In this document: positions 42,679 through 53,211 of the stretch, piece after piece | Numbering within the stretch: position 1 is the stretch's first letter | Layout of the letters: the number at the start of each line of letters is the position of its first letter | DNA from: Fredinandcohnia aciditolerans | GTDB lineage: Bacteria > Bacillota > Bacilli > Bacillales > Bacillaceae_L | NCBI GenBank assembly: GCA_003640645.1 | Contig: QGHH01000009.1 | Location: 1-64,000 of the forward strand | Direction of reading: 5' to 3' | DNA: 64,000 nt | Made by a program: the position numbers and the translations under genes | The notes under the pieces: generated by a model | Told to the model about the DNA's origin: nothing | Database searches by the model: none | Seen by the model: only the letters and a program-made list of their open reading frames with translations

Positions 42679-43563
42679 TTAATATTTTCTTTGGAACTTT
42701 TTTCGAATTATGATGGCTATTGAATTCATTAAGAATAGTACGATTAATAAAATGACAATAGTTGCGGCTCCTAGATTTGCGTATTCAGCTACTAATGCAG
42801 AATCGAGAGTCCAATAATAGATTTGCATTGGCAACACAGTAAACTTATCAAAAATACTATCTGGAAAAGGAATTAATAAGGCTGGAATTCCTATTACTAC
42901 AAGTGGAGCTGTTTCTCCAACTGCTCTAGAAAGTGCCAAAATAACCCCTGTAAGAATTCCAGGTAATGAAGCTGGTAAAACTACATTTTTTATCGTTTGC
43001 CATTTAGTAGCTCCCATTCCATAAGATGCTTCTCTCAAATAACCCGGTACTGCTCGGATTGCTTCTTGACTAGCAACTACTACGATTGGAAGTACCAGTA
43101 ACGACATTGTAAGCCCACCCGCTAACACGATATTGCCTAATCCAAAACCGCGAACAAAAATGGTAAGACCTAAAATACCAAATACAATTGAGGGAACACC
43201 TGCAAGATTTGAGATATTTGTTTGAATAAACCGTTGTAAACGTCCTTTTTTTGCATATTCTTCGAGATAGATAGCTGTACCTACACCCAGAAAAAGTGTG
43301 ATTGGTGCAACAACAAGCATTAACCACAGAGTCCCGAGGAGGGCACCCATAATTCCAGCGTTCTCAGCAACAGTCGAAAGCTTGCTAGTTAGAAATTGGA
43401 GATCTATCCAGCCAAGACTTTGAGATATGACTCGGTAAAAAAGAATAACTAGCACGACTAACCCAAACAAAGTTGATAAAAAGAAAAGTGATTTTGCTAT
43501 ATTGTTTGTAAAAAGTCGAGAATTAAGTTTCTTTTGAACTTGTGCGGCATTTACATATTTCAT
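42679..43563 (-). CDS. pstA: Phosphate ABC transporter permease PstA
   Basis: A 294-aa permease with six transmembrane helices and the permease loop EASYGMGATKWQTIKNVVLP. ATG 43563 lies 9 nt after AAGGAGG and one base past the pstC stop; the longer frame would overlap pstC. It forms the channel with PstC. Confidence 0.96.
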   Translation of the reverse strand: MKYVNAAQVQKKLNSRLFTNNIAKSLFFLSTLFGLVVLVILFYRVISQSLGWIDLQFLTSKLSTVAENAGIMGALLGTLWLMLVVAPITLFLGVGTAIYLEEYAKKGRLQRFIQTNISNLAGVPSIVFGILGLTIFVRGFGLGNIVLAGGLTMSLLVLPIVVVASQEAIRAVPGYLREASYGMGATKWQTIKNVVLPASLPGILTGVILALSRAVGETAPLVVIGIPALLIPFPDSIFDKFTVLPMQIYYWTLDSALVAEYANLGAATIVILLIVLFLMNSIAIIIRKKFQRKY

Positions 43564-43564
43564 T

Positions 43565-44503
43565 TTAATATTCCTCCTTAAACCTGCGAGAAATATATTG
43601 AGCAAGTAGATTCATTACTAATGTGAACACGAATAGTGTAATAGCTACAGCGTATAAACTATAATATAAAGTTGACCCCGCAGGTGCATCTCCACTGTTT
43701 ACTTCAACAATATAAGAGGTCATAGTTTGCATTGATTGGGTAACATCAAAAGTAAAGTTCTTGGAACTTCCACTAGCAAGTGTCACAATCATGGTTTCGC
43801 CAATTGCCCTAGATATGCCAAGAACAAATGATGCAATAATTCCTGACATTGCTGCAGGAATAACAACCTTCCACGTTACTTCAAGTTTTGTTGAGCCTAG
43901 ACCAAGCGCACCTTCTCTAATGGAATTTGGTACAGAGCTCATTGCATCCTCTGATAGCGATGCAACCATAGGAATAATCATGATTCCCATCACGATGCCC
44001 GGACTAAGGATATTGGTCGGTTCAAGACCAGGAATAATTGATTGTAATAGGGGTGTTACGAACGTTAAAGCAAAGAAACCATATACAATGGTCGGAATCC
44101 CCGCAAGAATTTCAAGAATTGGTTTTAAAATTTTTCTTACTCGTTCAGATGCATATTCACTTAAATAAATGGCTGACATCATTCCGACAGGTATTGCGAC
44201 GAGCATTGCTATAGCCGATGAAATAATCGTTCCTGTTAATAGAGGCAATACCCCGAATTCGGCATTATCGCCAAGGGGTTTTAATACGGTACCTGTAAAG
44301 AAGTCAAGAAATGGTACACGTTTAAAAAACTCAAATGTTTCAAAAAGAAGTGTAAGTACAATACCAACTGTTGTTAAAATCGAGATAATCGCAATTAAGA
44401 GTAAGCCTTTTGGAATGACTTTCTCTATAATCGTGTTTATGCTTTTTGTACTTTTATTTTTGGCAATCATCTCACGCACATTCACATTAGAACCTTGCTT
44501 CAT
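43565..44503 (-). CDS. pstC: Phosphate ABC transporter permease PstC
   Basis: A 312-aa permease with six transmembrane helices and the loop EGALGLGSTKLEVTWKVVIP. ATG 44503 follows GAAGGGAG by 6 nt; the upstream frame is not supported. It pairs with PstA. Confidence 0.96.
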   Translation of the reverse strand: MKQGSNVNVREMIAKNKSTKSINTIIEKVIPKGLLLIAIISILTTVGIVLTLLFETFEFFKRVPFLDFFTGTVLKPLGDNAEFGVLPLLTGTIISSAIAMLVAIPVGMMSAIYLSEYASERVRKILKPILEILAGIPTIVYGFFALTFVTPLLQSIIPGLEPTNILSPGIVMGIMIIPMVASLSEDAMSSVPNSIREGALGLGSTKLEVTWKVVIPAAMSGIIASFVLGISRAIGETMIVTLASGSSKNFTFDVTQSMQTMTSYIVEVNSGDAPAGSTLYYSLYAVAITLFVFTLVMNLLAQYISRRFKEEY

Positions 44504-44611
44504 GATAAACTCCCTTCGATCCATTACATCATTATTAAAGACCAAATTTTTTCTATCTATAATTAGGTAGAAGATGAGAAGCAAAGATTGCTCTCACCTT
44601 CGGATTTTTTC

Positions 44612-45592
44612 TTATTTTAAACCTTCTAATTCTGTTACTACTGCACTTAATTCTTCTTCTGGAAGTGGAGCAAATCCAGTTTCCGAAGCTACTTCAGCAG
44701 CATTTTCCATTGTATAAATTGCATAGTCTAATACTTGTGCCTTTTCTTTCGCCATATTGACATTTAGATACGTAAATACTGGTCTTGTGAATGGAGCATA
44801 GTCGCCATCTTCACTGATTGTATCTAGGTTAGGTTCAACAGGACCGTTACCAAAATCAATTTTTACAATTTTAACTTTATCTTTGTTATTTACTGCATAA
44901 CCGTAACCGAAGAAAGCAATGGCATTTTTATCTTTTGACACTAAGTCTACTAATGTAGAGTATTCTTGTTGAAGATTTGCTTCAGCTACTAAGTCTTGCT
45001 CGTCTAAAATGTTTTCCCAGAAGAATTCATACGTACCGTGGTTTTCGTTAGGACCGTAAGTTTTGATCGGCTCATTTGGAAAATCTGAACGTACATCTGA
45101 CCAATTCTTCTTACCAGCACTTGCTAAGAAAATATCAATTACTTCTTGTTGAGTTAATTCTTCAGCCCAGTCATTATCAGGGTGTACAACAAATGTTAAC
45201 CCATCAAGAGCGACCTTTAATTCTTTTACTTCTATTCCTAAATCTTCGGCAGTTGCTACTTCTTCGTCCTTAATTTGACGAGATGCATCGTTAAAATCTG
45301 TTCCGCCTTCTTCAACTAAAAACTTTTTAAAACCAGCACTTGTTCCAGCGCGACTTACTTCAACTGATACATTTTCTTGCTCATTCGTCATATAATTTTC
45401 TGCCATCTTTGACATGAAAGGATAAACTGTTCCAGATCCATCAATTACAACACTGCCCTCTAATTCGGCACTTGCGCTTTCGTTTTTGTTTTCCGTTTCA
45501 CTATCTCCAGTACTGCTTTCGTTACCACATGCAGCTAATACTAGCATTGTGATTGTAATCATTGCTAAACCTAAAAACTTCAAGCGTTTCAT
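44612..45592 (-). CDS. pstS: Phosphate-binding lipoprotein PstS
   Basis: A 326-aa extracellular solute-binding lipoprotein with lipobox VLAAC (Cys22) and the phosphate-binding signatures VVIDGSGTVYP, EVSRAGTSAGFKKF and FNDASRQIKDEE. It delivers phosphate to PstCA. It is the first gene of the operon, directly behind a four-repeat Pho box. Confidence 0.96.
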   Translation of the reverse strand: MKRLKFLGLAMITITMLVLAACGNESSTGDSETENKNESASAELEGSVVIDGSGTVYPFMSKMAENYMTNEQENVSVEVSRAGTSAGFKKFLVEEGGTDFNDASRQIKDEEVATAEDLGIEVKELKVALDGLTFVVHPDNDWAEELTQQEVIDIFLASAGKKNWSDVRSDFPNEPIKTYGPNENHGTYEFFWENILDEQDLVAEANLQQEYSTLVDLVSKDKNAIAFFGYGYAVNNKDKVKIVKIDFGNGPVEPNLDTISEDGDYAPFTRPVFTYLNVNMAKEKAQVLDYAIYTMENAAEVASETGFAPLPEEELSAVVTELEGLK

Positions 45593-45658
45593 TCCTTAAT
45601 TCCCCCTAAGAGTAAGTTTGTTTTGCTTTGTCTTACAAACTTAGAATAATCGTATTCT

Positions 45659-45697
45659 ATTAATCTCGTATGAATTGAATGTAAATGTTATGTAAAT
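45659..45697 (-). promoter_or_regulatory. Pho box (PhoP site) of pstS
   Basis: On the minus strand four hexamers TTTACA, TTTACA, TTCATA, TTAATA start at 45697, 45686, 45675 and 45664, each separated by 5 bp. This is the 11-bp-period TT(A/C/T)A(C/T)A array recognised by PhoP dimers in Bacillus, upstream of pstS. Confidence 0.85.
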
Positions 45698-45747
45698 TCG
45701 GGCGGAATGATGAAATCCCCTATTATTTGTTCGAGCTTTCATTACTC

Positions 45748-45782
45748 ATAGAAAAAAGCCTAACGAAATCGTTAGACTTTCT
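45748..45782 (-). terminator. Terminator of pbpA
   Basis: AGTCTAACG ATTT CGTTAGGCT is followed by U6 on the minus strand. Confidence 0.88.
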
Positions 45783-45797
45783 TCATTCTTATTCATT

Positions 45798-47924
45798 TCA
45801 CTGTGCATCATCTTCATCAGTAGATGTTTCTTCGTCTGCTGTAGAATCTGTTCCCTCGGAATTTTTTTGTTGAGACTCTGTAGCTCGCTTTTCTTTCAGT
45901 TCAAAGTATTTATCTAAAATGGCTTCTCCAACTTTAAGGTTCATATTATGTGATGTATTTCCATAATATGCGTAAGGTAATACTACAGCAAATGCTACCT
46001 CAGGGTTATTAAATGGAGCATATCCAACAAGTGTACTATTTACTGCTTCTACACCTTTAATGAACGATTGAGCTGAACCGGTTTTACCAGCAGCGTTATA
46101 AGGTTTACCTGAAAATGCGCTTCGAGCTGTTCCACTTGATCCTTGGAAAACTAATTTAAATCCTTGTTGAACTCTTTCAATATATTTCATGTCTATGTCA
46201 ACTTTGTTCATAACAGTTGGTTCGAAAGGTTCTTGAATTGGCCCTAATTCATTATCTTTCATGGTTGGTTGATGAATTTGTCTAACGATCTTTGGTTGCA
46301 TCCTATAACCGTCGTTTGCAATCGTAGACACATATTGCGCTAATTGTAACGTTGTATAAGTGTCATATTGTCCAATGCCTAAGTCCATTAATAGACCAGG
46401 AGTAAGATCTGGCCCAGGATACCCAGTTGCTTCACCAGGTAAGTCAATTCCCGTTTTCACTCCCAAACCAAACTGACTAAAATAATTTCTTACAGTACGA
46501 AATGCATCGGTATCAATCGAAATTGGTTGGCCATACACATAATGTCCACCTGCTAATTCGAGAAATAACTTAAACATATATACGTTAGATGACAATTCTA
46601 GTGCTTTTAAATCATTAGTAGGCCCTAAATTCTTCCATGATGCTTTAAGTGATCCTTCTTTACCAATTTTCATTGGGGAATCATAATACATAGAACCGAT
46701 ATCTATGACACCTGTATCATAGCCTGTTAACATAGTAGCTCCCTTAACAGCTGATCCCATTTCATAAGCTGCATTCATTGTACCTAGAGCATAGTCCTGA
46801 AAGCCCATTTTGCCATCTTTGCCTCTTGTATAGACCTTTCCAGCCATACTTAGAATCTCACCAGTCTTTGGATTCATCATGACTACAAATGCGCGGTCTA
46901 GATATTGTGTACCCTTCATTTGTTTGTGAACCAACATTTGTTCTTCGATAATTTGTTCAACTGCTTGTTGAAGCTCCATATCGATTGTTAAAACAAGATC
47001 ACTACCTCTTTGCCCTTCTGAAATCATGATTGTTTCTTGTACGGCATTACCCTTAATAATATTTTCAACTTTTGCCTTTTGACCATGTAATACAGATTCA
47101 TATTGTGCTTCTAAATAGCTTAAACCAACACGATCATTCCGGTTATACCCTCGAGCTAAGTAGTAATCAAGCTTATCACCTGGTAGCCCTTCATCTGTAT
47201 CAGAAATTCGGCCAAGAATGGATTTTAATGTGTTATCAAATTTATAATCACGAATCCAGTCAGTTGTAGTGTTGACACCTGGCAAATGCTCGAGATTTTC
47301 ACTGACTACAGCATATTCTTCTGGTGTTACATTTTCATTCTTTACGATCTGTGGGACCAGTGCATAGCCCTTAGTCATTTCACGGAAAATTGCCGCAACC
47401 TCTAGCTCTGCTCCTGTGATCTGTTTAAGATCTTCTTCCGTGATTCGTTCGATTTGGAGCTTATAGATGTCTTTACTGGATAATTCTAACTCACCAGCTT
47501 CCACTTTGTTCATTTCTTCTTCGACCAATGCATTTGCTTCATCTGGGTTTTTAAGCATCCAAAAATCTTTCAAATCACGTTCTGTTACTTTATCCGTCTT
47601 CATGTCAATAAACGTTGCAAGGGTTTCTGCCACTTCTAATACTTCTTCTTGCTTAGTCCCTCTTGCACGTGTATATGTGATTGCATTTAACGCCTTATTA
47701 TCCACGATGACATTTCCATTTTTATCGTAAATTTTACCTCGCGGAACAGGAAGATTTACAATTTCATTTTCTGTTTTTTCTACTTCCTTTTGAAATTTCT
47801 CACCATGTACAATCTGCACAACCCCAAGTCGTAGGATTAAGGCTGAAAACAGCAAAAAGACAGCGAAAAATAACATATTTAAACGAAATGGAACATGTGA
47901 CTTTTTCTTTTTGATCATAAACAT
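45798..47924 (-). CDS. pbpA: Class B penicillin-binding protein PbpA (PBP2A type)
   Basis: A 708-aa transpeptidase. An N-terminal membrane helix (about 15-38) is followed by a PBP dimer domain and a transpeptidase domain with active-site Ser in GSAVKGATML (SxxK), SSNVY (SxN) and AGKTGSAQS (KTG). It cross-links peptidoglycan during elongation. The last ~30 residues are Glu/Asp/Ser-rich. The start is ATG 47924, 5 nt after AAAGGT. Neighbours pst and yqgE are as in B. subtilis. Confidence 0.94.
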   Translation of the reverse strand: MFMIKKKKSHVPFRLNMLFFAVFLLFSALILRLGVVQIVHGEKFQKEVEKTENEIVNLPVPRGKIYDKNGNVIVDNKALNAITYTRARGTKQEEVLEVAETLATFIDMKTDKVTERDLKDFWMLKNPDEANALVEEEMNKVEAGELELSSKDIYKLQIERITEEDLKQITGAELEVAAIFREMTKGYALVPQIVKNENVTPEEYAVVSENLEHLPGVNTTTDWIRDYKFDNTLKSILGRISDTDEGLPGDKLDYYLARGYNRNDRVGLSYLEAQYESVLHGQKAKVENIIKGNAVQETIMISEGQRGSDLVLTIDMELQQAVEQIIEEQMLVHKQMKGTQYLDRAFVVMMNPKTGEILSMAGKVYTRGKDGKMGFQDYALGTMNAAYEMGSAVKGATMLTGYDTGVIDIGSMYYDSPMKIGKEGSLKASWKNLGPTNDLKALELSSNVYMFKLFLELAGGHYVYGQPISIDTDAFRTVRNYFSQFGLGVKTGIDLPGEATGYPGPDLTPGLLMDLGIGQYDTYTTLQLAQYVSTIANDGYRMQPKIVRQIHQPTMKDNELGPIQEPFEPTVMNKVDIDMKYIERVQQGFKLVFQGSSGTARSAFSGKPYNAAGKTGSAQSFIKGVEAVNSTLVGYAPFNNPEVAFAVVLPYAYYGNTSHNMNLKVGEAILDKYFELKEKRATESQQKNSEGTDSTADEETSTDEDDAQ

Positions 47925-47985
47925 CAACTACCTTTATTTATTTGCTTATTTCTAATTTTATCTTTAAGTAATATTCTTATGAATA

Positions 47986-48020
47986 AAAAAGACACCTAAC
48001 CCAGGCTAGGTGCCTTTATC
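47986..48020 (-). terminator. Terminator of yqgE
   Basis: GGCACCTAGCC TG GGTTAGGTGTC is followed by U6 on the minus strand. Confidence 0.88.
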
Positions 48021-48068
48021 TTCTATTGTAAAAGAAACTCAAGTTTTTTTCCATGATTAAATATTGCC

Positions 48069-49355
48069 TTAAGCAGTTGAACCGCCTTCACCTTCTATTA
48101 ACTTGCGATTCGCACCAGATTTTGATTGGACTGGACCAGATGCATCAGGTGTTTGGATACGCCTGATTGGAATATAAAGTAGTATATGTCCCGCCCCGAC
48201 AATTGCTAGAAGCATTGGAATGCTTTGTTTCTCGTCGAAGAAAGTAACTGCAATTAGAAAAAGAATAATCGAGAGTATTCTTCCACAGTTTAAAAAGATT
48301 TCCCTCACTACCACATATTCTATTCTCATCTCTTTTGCGTTCCACCCTTTACCAATCACATCATAGGTTAAGGAATTATAGGGGACGAGTAAGATGGGAT
48401 AAGCAATTCCAATAATAACTCCATATATAATCAGCCTTGCATAGGTTACATCAAAAAGAATCGCAAATATTGCTAGATATATCATTAATCCGCCTAGAAG
48501 TATGGCCTTTTTGCGCATTTTCTTTTTGATTAACCTCGTTGCGAGGAAGTAAAACAAAAACGATACACCTGAATTGATTAATCCAAATTTCCCCAAAGCC
48601 AACTCACTGCCTGTTGCCACAAATACAAACACTGAAATGACAAATACAAATGTACCCTCACGGATTCCTTGGAAAAAGTGGGCATGAAGAATGTTCTTCC
48701 AGTTTGAATTATTTTTCCGTTCAGCTAATATTCGTCTAAATACAAAATCTCCTTCGGCACTTCGCCTTTTTAAGAAGAAGCTAAGCACAACAGCACCAGT
48801 AAATAAACCTAAGGAAATTCCAAAAATAACCGTGTAACCAGTAAAACTTTTCATTGAAGATATGATGATTCCCGCTGCAATGGGACCAATCATTCCTGCG
48901 AATGAGCCAAGCAACCCTAAAAATCCGTTAAAAAAGTCACGCGTTTCAGGCTCAGTAATTTCAAAGGTTAAAACATTAAAGGCTAACCAGTAAAAGCCAT
49001 AACCTATTCCAAGTAGAGCCCCTAATATTAACAAATACTGTGAGGCATTTTCACCAATCCAGAGAACGGTGATATAAAAAATGGCTAAGAATGAAACTCC
49101 AAGCCTTAGCACAATCACTCTATCTATTTTCTTAGCCCATCTGCCTGCCAGGATAAAGGTTAATGGTTGTAAAACAACGACTGCTAAATTATATAACCCT
49201 AAATCCTTAAAATCTCCTGACTGCTTCCATAAGTACACATTTACAAAGGTGTTCGATAAAGCAATACTTAATGCATACAACCCACCAATCACTAGTAACA
49301 AAATTAAGTCCCTGTGTATGGGTACATCACCTAATACCTTTTTAAAACCAAACAT
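48069..49355 (-). CDS. yqgE: MFS transporter YqgE
   Basis: A 428-aa major facilitator superfamily protein with about 12 transmembrane helices and a short polar C-terminus (SGPVQSKSGANRKLIEGEGG). The substrate is unknown. It is placed between pbpA and sodA exactly as yqgE in B. subtilis. Confidence 0.88.
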   Translation of the reverse strand: MFGFKKVLGDVPIHRDLILLLVIGGLYALSIALSNTFVNVYLWKQSGDFKDLGLYNLAVVVLQPLTFILAGRWAKKIDRVIVLRLGVSFLAIFYITVLWIGENASQYLLILGALLGIGYGFYWLAFNVLTFEITEPETRDFFNGFLGLLGSFAGMIGPIAAGIIISSMKSFTGYTVIFGISLGLFTGAVVLSFFLKRRSAEGDFVFRRILAERKNNSNWKNILHAHFFQGIREGTFVFVISVFVFVATGSELALGKFGLINSGVSFLFYFLATRLIKKKMRKKAILLGGLMIYLAIFAILFDVTYARLIIYGVIIGIAYPILLVPYNSLTYDVIGKGWNAKEMRIEYVVVREIFLNCGRILSIILFLIAVTFFDEKQSIPMLLAIVGAGHILLYIPIRRIQTPDASGPVQSKSGANRKLIEGEGGSTA

Positions 49356-49445
49356 TTGCTGACTCCCCTTTTTTATCTACATCATTATTGTGTGATAAAA
49401 AAAAGGAGATATACAAAGAAATGCAGGAGGCTCCTTAGCTTTGAA

Positions 49446-49478
49446 AAATAAAAAGCCAGTGGACGGGTCCACTGGCTC
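49446..49478 (-). terminator. Terminator of sodA
   Basis: AGCCAGTGGA CCCG TCCACTGGCT is followed by U5 on the minus strand. Confidence 0.9.
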
Positions 49479-49488
49479 AAACTCTTCA

Positions 49489-50097
49489 TTACTTTGCAGA
49501 ATTGTAACGGTTTGCTACTTCTTCCCAATTAACTACATTAAAGAATGCAGAAATATAATCAGGACGACGGTTTTGATAGTTTAGGTAGTATGCATGCTCC
49601 CAAACATCAAGACCAAGAATTGGAGTTTTACCTTCCATTAAAGGAGAATCTTGGTTTGGAGTGCTTGTAACTTCAAGCTCACCATTGTTAACAACTAACC
49701 ACGCCCAACCAGAACCAAAACGAGTTGTAGCTGCTTTAGTAAACTGATCTTTGAATGCATCAAAGCCACCAAATTTGCTATTGATTGCTTCTGCTAATTC
49801 GCCAGATGGCTCTCCGCCACCGTTTGGAGAAAGAATCGTCCAGAATAGGCTGTGGTTTGCATGTCCACCACCATTGTTTCTTACTGCTGTACGAATATCT
49901 TCAGGAACAGCGTCAAGATTAGAAACTAATTCTTCTACTGATTTTCCTTCAAGATCAGCTTTACCAGCGATTGCATTGTTTACGTTTGTAATGTAAGTAT
50001 TATGATGCTTAGTGTGGTGAATATTCATTGTTTCTTTGTCAATGTGTGGTTCTAAAGCATCATAAGCATAAGGTAATTGCGGTAATTCGTATGCCAT
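49489..50097 (-). CDS. sodA: Superoxide dismutase (Mn/Fe family)
   Basis: A 202-aa enzyme dismutating superoxide. Metal ligands are seen in [13 protein letters not shown] (His27), NHSLFW (His82), DVWEHAYYL (Asp, His). The sequence is closest to the Mn type of Bacillus SodA. AAGGAGG precedes ATG. It is a single gene with its own terminator. Confidence 0.97.
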   Translation of the reverse strand: MAYELPQLPYAYDALEPHIDKETMNIHHTKHHNTYITNVNNAIAGKADLEGKSVEELVSNLDAVPEDIRTAVRNNGGGHANHSLFWTILSPNGGGEPSGELAEAINSKFGGFDAFKDQFTKAATTRFGSGWAWLVVNNGELEVTSTPNQDSPLMEGKTPILGLDVWEHAYYLNYQNRRPDYISAFFNVVNWEEVANRYNSAK

Positions 50098-50287
50098 TGT
50101 TTATTCCTCCTTAAATATGTATGTAAAAATTGAACCTTGAAAACGATTTCGTCTTCAGTAGTCCTCACTTGTAAGATTACCAAAATAAGTATAACCTTTC
50201 AAATGAAAAGCACTATTAATTCATAATTTTTCATGGGTAAACAATAGTACCAGATTTAAAGTTCCCTTGATAAAGAAGGATTATTCA

Positions 50288-50770
50288 TCATAATACAGCA
50301 ATTAAAAAATAGATTATCATAATAGCTTGAATGATTCCTTTTGCCAGAACTCCACTAAGAAACCCGATAAGGGATCCTACACCACTTTTAAGTGCATCTT
50401 TTACATCTTTTTTATGCACGATTAGTTCTGCTAAAAATGCACCAAGGAATGGACCGATAATAATACCAAAGATTGGAATTATAAACGGCCCAACGATAAG
50501 TCCAATCGTACTTCCCCACACAGCCGCCTTACTGCCACCATACTTTTTTACGCCAACTAAATTAGTTGCATAATCAGCACCTAATAATAGAAGAAAAAAT
50601 AATGCTTCAACCACCCAGAACCAAATCGAAAAAGAATCAAATCCCTGGAAGAAGCCATAAACTAAGAAGCCACCTACAATGAAAAGCACACTTGGAATAA
50701 TCGGATAGACAAGCCCGATAAATGCAATTACAAACAATAAAATAATAATTATCCACATAAGAAGTACCAT
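50288..50770 (-). CDS. yqgC: DUF456 membrane protein YqgC
   Basis: A 160-aa protein with four to five hydrophobic helices and the DUF456 Gly-rich repeats ([35 protein letters not shown]). ATG 50770 follows AAAGGAGGATGC; the resulting length equals that of B. subtilis YqgC. Function unknown. Confidence 0.88.
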   Translation of the reverse strand: MVLLMWIIIILLFVIAFIGLVYPIIPSVLFIVGGFLVYGFFQGFDSFSIWFWVVEALFFLLLLGADYATNLVGVKKYGGSKAAVWGSTIGLIVGPFIIPIFGIIIGPFLGAFLAELIVHKKDVKDALKSGVGSLIGFLSGVLAKGIIQAIMIIYFLIAVL

Positions 50771-50787
50771 ATTTTTGCATCCTCCTT

Positions 50788-50818
50788 TAAAAAAACACAA
50801 GGCATTGTACACCTTGTA
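50788..50818 (-). terminator. Terminator of the Na/Pi symporter gene
   Basis: ACAAGG TGTACAATG CCTTGT is followed by GUUUUUUU on the minus strand. Confidence 0.82.
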
Positions 50819-50833
50819 TTTAATGTAAGAATA

Positions 50834-52468
50834 TTAAAGTTGTCTTTCACCTAGAACTGCTTCTGCAATATTAACCGCATGGTCACCGATACGCTCAAGA
50901 TTACTGATAATGTCAACAAACACGATTCCGGCTTGTCCAGAACATTTACCTTCACTTAAACGCAAAATATGCTTCTTACGTAATGAACGCTCCATTGTAT
51001 CAATCTTTTCTTCTTGTTTTACAACATCAATCGCCAATGTACGATCATTCTTCTGAAGACTTTGAACGGCTTCATTCACTGTATAGATTGTTAATTTAAA
51101 CATTTCATTTAAATCTTCCATTGCATCTTCTGTTAACTTCACTTTATTTGAAATCTGATAGTCAACTAACTCCACCACATTTTCAAAATGGTCACCGATT
51201 CTTTCGATATCTCGAACCGTGTTAATAAGCGTTGAATGTAAGCCTGATTCCTGTGCTGAGAGTGATCTTGATGAAATGTTGATTAAATAGTCTGTAATTT
51301 TTTTATCTAAATTATTTATCGCGTCCTCAATTTGCATAGCTGTATCTGAATATTTTTGTGATTTCTCATTTAAATAGGTATTTGATTCTTCCAGACCCTT
51401 AACAGCAAATTCACCCATTCGAATGACTTCTTCTCTCGCTTGGCCTAATGCAATTGCAGGAGATTGTTCAATAAAGACGGGGTCAAGATGTTTTGCCTTG
51501 TACTCAATTAACGAATCCTCGCCTGGAATTAGCTTCGTAACAATGAATGCTAAAACAGCGATGAACGGGAACTGAATAATTGTATTTGATAGGTTAAATG
51601 TACCGTGCGCAAAAGCAATAGTCATTTCTGGATTTAAACTCAAAACTTCTTGTAGATATGATATTAAATTTGTAAATGGAATAAGTAAAATCAGGAAAAC
51701 AGTTGTTCCAATAATATTAAATAGAACATGTGTCAAGGCAGCTCTTTTAGCTGCTACTGAAGCTCCAATTGATGCTAATACTGCAGTAATTGTCGTTCCA
51801 ATATTATCACCAAATAAAACTGGTAGTGCTGCGTTTAAGTCTAACAAACCTTCTCCGAATAACCCTTGCAGTATACCAATTGTTGCACTTGAGCTTTGGA
51901 CAATGACAGTAAATACTGTACCAATCACAACACCTAGTATTGGATTCGAACTCATATTTACTGTTAAATCATGAAACGCTTCAAGTGTACGGAGAGGCTT
52001 CATTCCATCTCCCATTAATTCTAAACCTAAAAATAAAGAACCGAAACCAAACACAATTTGTCCAAAATTATGTACTCTTTTATTTTTGAAGAAGAAAAGC
52101 AGGATTGCACCTACAGCGACGATTGGGAGTGCGTAATCGGAAATATTAATACCTATAATAAATGCAGTTACTGTTGTTCCGATATTTGCCCCCATAATAA
52201 CGCCAATAGCCTGTCGTAATGTCATAAATCCAGCACTAACCAGTCCTACAACGATTACAGTTGTTCCAGAACTACTTTGGATTAAGCCTGTTACTATAAT
52301 ACCCGCAAGAACACCCATGAACGGATTGGTAGTAAATTTGTCTAAAATATCTCTTAGTTTATCACCAGCAGATTTCTGCAGTCCATCCCCCATGTACTTG
52401 ATACCAAATAAAAATATACCAAGACCACCAATAAATTGAAATATCATACTTTGTACGTCTAGTTCCAC
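50834..52468 (-). CDS. Na+/phosphate symporter (NptA/PNaS family) with PhoU-like domain
   Basis: A 544-aa protein. Two inverted Na/Pi-cotransport repeats carry QSSS motifs (GLIQSSSGTTVIVVGLVSAG; VIVQSSSATIGILQGL), and a C-terminal PhoU-like helical domain begins after about residue 340 (ERIGDHFENVVEL, ERIGDHAVNIAEA). It probably carries out low-affinity phosphate transport. GTG 52468 has AGGAG 8 nt upstream; the longer frame would add an unusual N-terminus. No Pho box is seen. Confidence 0.88.
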   Translation of the reverse strand: MELDVQSMIFQFIGGLGIFLFGIKYMGDGLQKSAGDKLRDILDKFTTNPFMGVLAGIIVTGLIQSSSGTTVIVVGLVSAGFMTLRQAIGVIMGANIGTTVTAFIIGINISDYALPIVAVGAILLFFFKNKRVHNFGQIVFGFGSLFLGLELMGDGMKPLRTLEAFHDLTVNMSSNPILGVVIGTVFTVIVQSSSATIGILQGLFGEGLLDLNAALPVLFGDNIGTTITAVLASIGASVAAKRAALTHVLFNIIGTTVFLILLIPFTNLISYLQEVLSLNPEMTIAFAHGTFNLSNTIIQFPFIAVLAFIVTKLIPGEDSLIEYKAKHLDPVFIEQSPAIALGQAREEVIRMGEFAVKGLEESNTYLNEKSQKYSDTAMQIEDAINNLDKKITDYLINISSRSLSAQESGLHSTLINTVRDIERIGDHFENVVELVDYQISNKVKLTEDAMEDLNEMFKLTIYTVNEAVQSLQKNDRTLAIDVVKQEEKIDTMERSLRKKHILRLSEGKCSGQAGIVFVDIISNLERIGDHAVNIAEAVLGERQL

Positions 52469-52687
52469 TATGCCAACTCCTAAAAAATTTATCGAATTTG
52501 TAAGCAAATTCATTAAAGATGGTATCGTAGTCTATTTTTAATGTAAAGATTTTATGAATGAAATTTACAATACTGTAACATTAGGTTATTTTTCCTTCTC
52601 TAGTAACTCTATTTTTCACTTGATATGCAGATTTATGTATTCCTATACTTTTCCTATTAAATTTTTCTTCTAACTCTATTATTTTTT

Positions 52688-52716
52688 GGAATATAGTAGT
52701 CAGCGAAGCATATTCT
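52688..52716 (+). promoter_or_regulatory. Candidate sigma-E promoter of yqfZ
   Basis: GGAATATA (52688-52695), a 13-bp spacer and CATATTCT (52709-52716) resemble the sigma-E consensus (-35 with ATA, -10 CATAcanT). yqfZ is a sporulation gene in B. subtilis. The match is partial. Confidence 0.35.
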
Positions 52717-52746
52717 GTATTAAGTAGACCTAGCGGAGGTTTTTAT

Positions 52747-53079
52747 ATGAAACGTTTATTTGCATTCCTAGCCATCGTATTTATTGTATATATTATTTAT
52801 TACGACATAAGAATTGGGACTCTACCAACAGCAACAGCAAAAGAAGAAAAGATAGAGGCAACCGAAGTCATTGCTCAGACATCAAACGATCCATTTATAG
52901 AAGTTAAAGTAAAAGCAGGTGACACATTACTTTCCATCGTCGAAAGGGTAAATGAAGATAGGCAATTATTATCTATCGAAACTGTAATCAAAGATTTTGA
53001 AGGACTAAATCCAGAAAGCAAAGCAGAGCTTCTACAAATTGGGAAAACTTACAAATTTCCATTATATAAGGATGAATAA
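52747..53079 (+). CDS. yqfZ: LysM-domain protein YqfZ
   Basis: A 110-aa protein with an N-terminal signal or membrane helix (KRLFAFLAIVFIVYIIYYD), a short linker and a C-terminal LysM domain (VKAGDTLLSIVERV...LLQIGKTYKFPLY). It should bind peptidoglycan. AGCGGAGG precedes ATG. The position before ispG matches B. subtilis. Confidence 0.87.
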   Translation: MKRLFAFLAIVFIVYIIYYDIRIGTLPTATAKEEKIEATEVIAQTSNDPFIEVKVKAGDTLLSIVERVNEDRQLLSIETVIKDFEGLNPESKAELLQIGKTYKFPLYKDE

Positions 53080-53211
53080 GGGTATTTTCTTGTCAATTTT
53101 TTATTTCAACTGTAAAATAGGCAAGTAAATGATTCTTTAGACTAGATATTTTTCAAATAAAGGATTACTCTTATATAAGTTATTCAAATGCTTTTTAAAG
53201 GAGCGATATTT

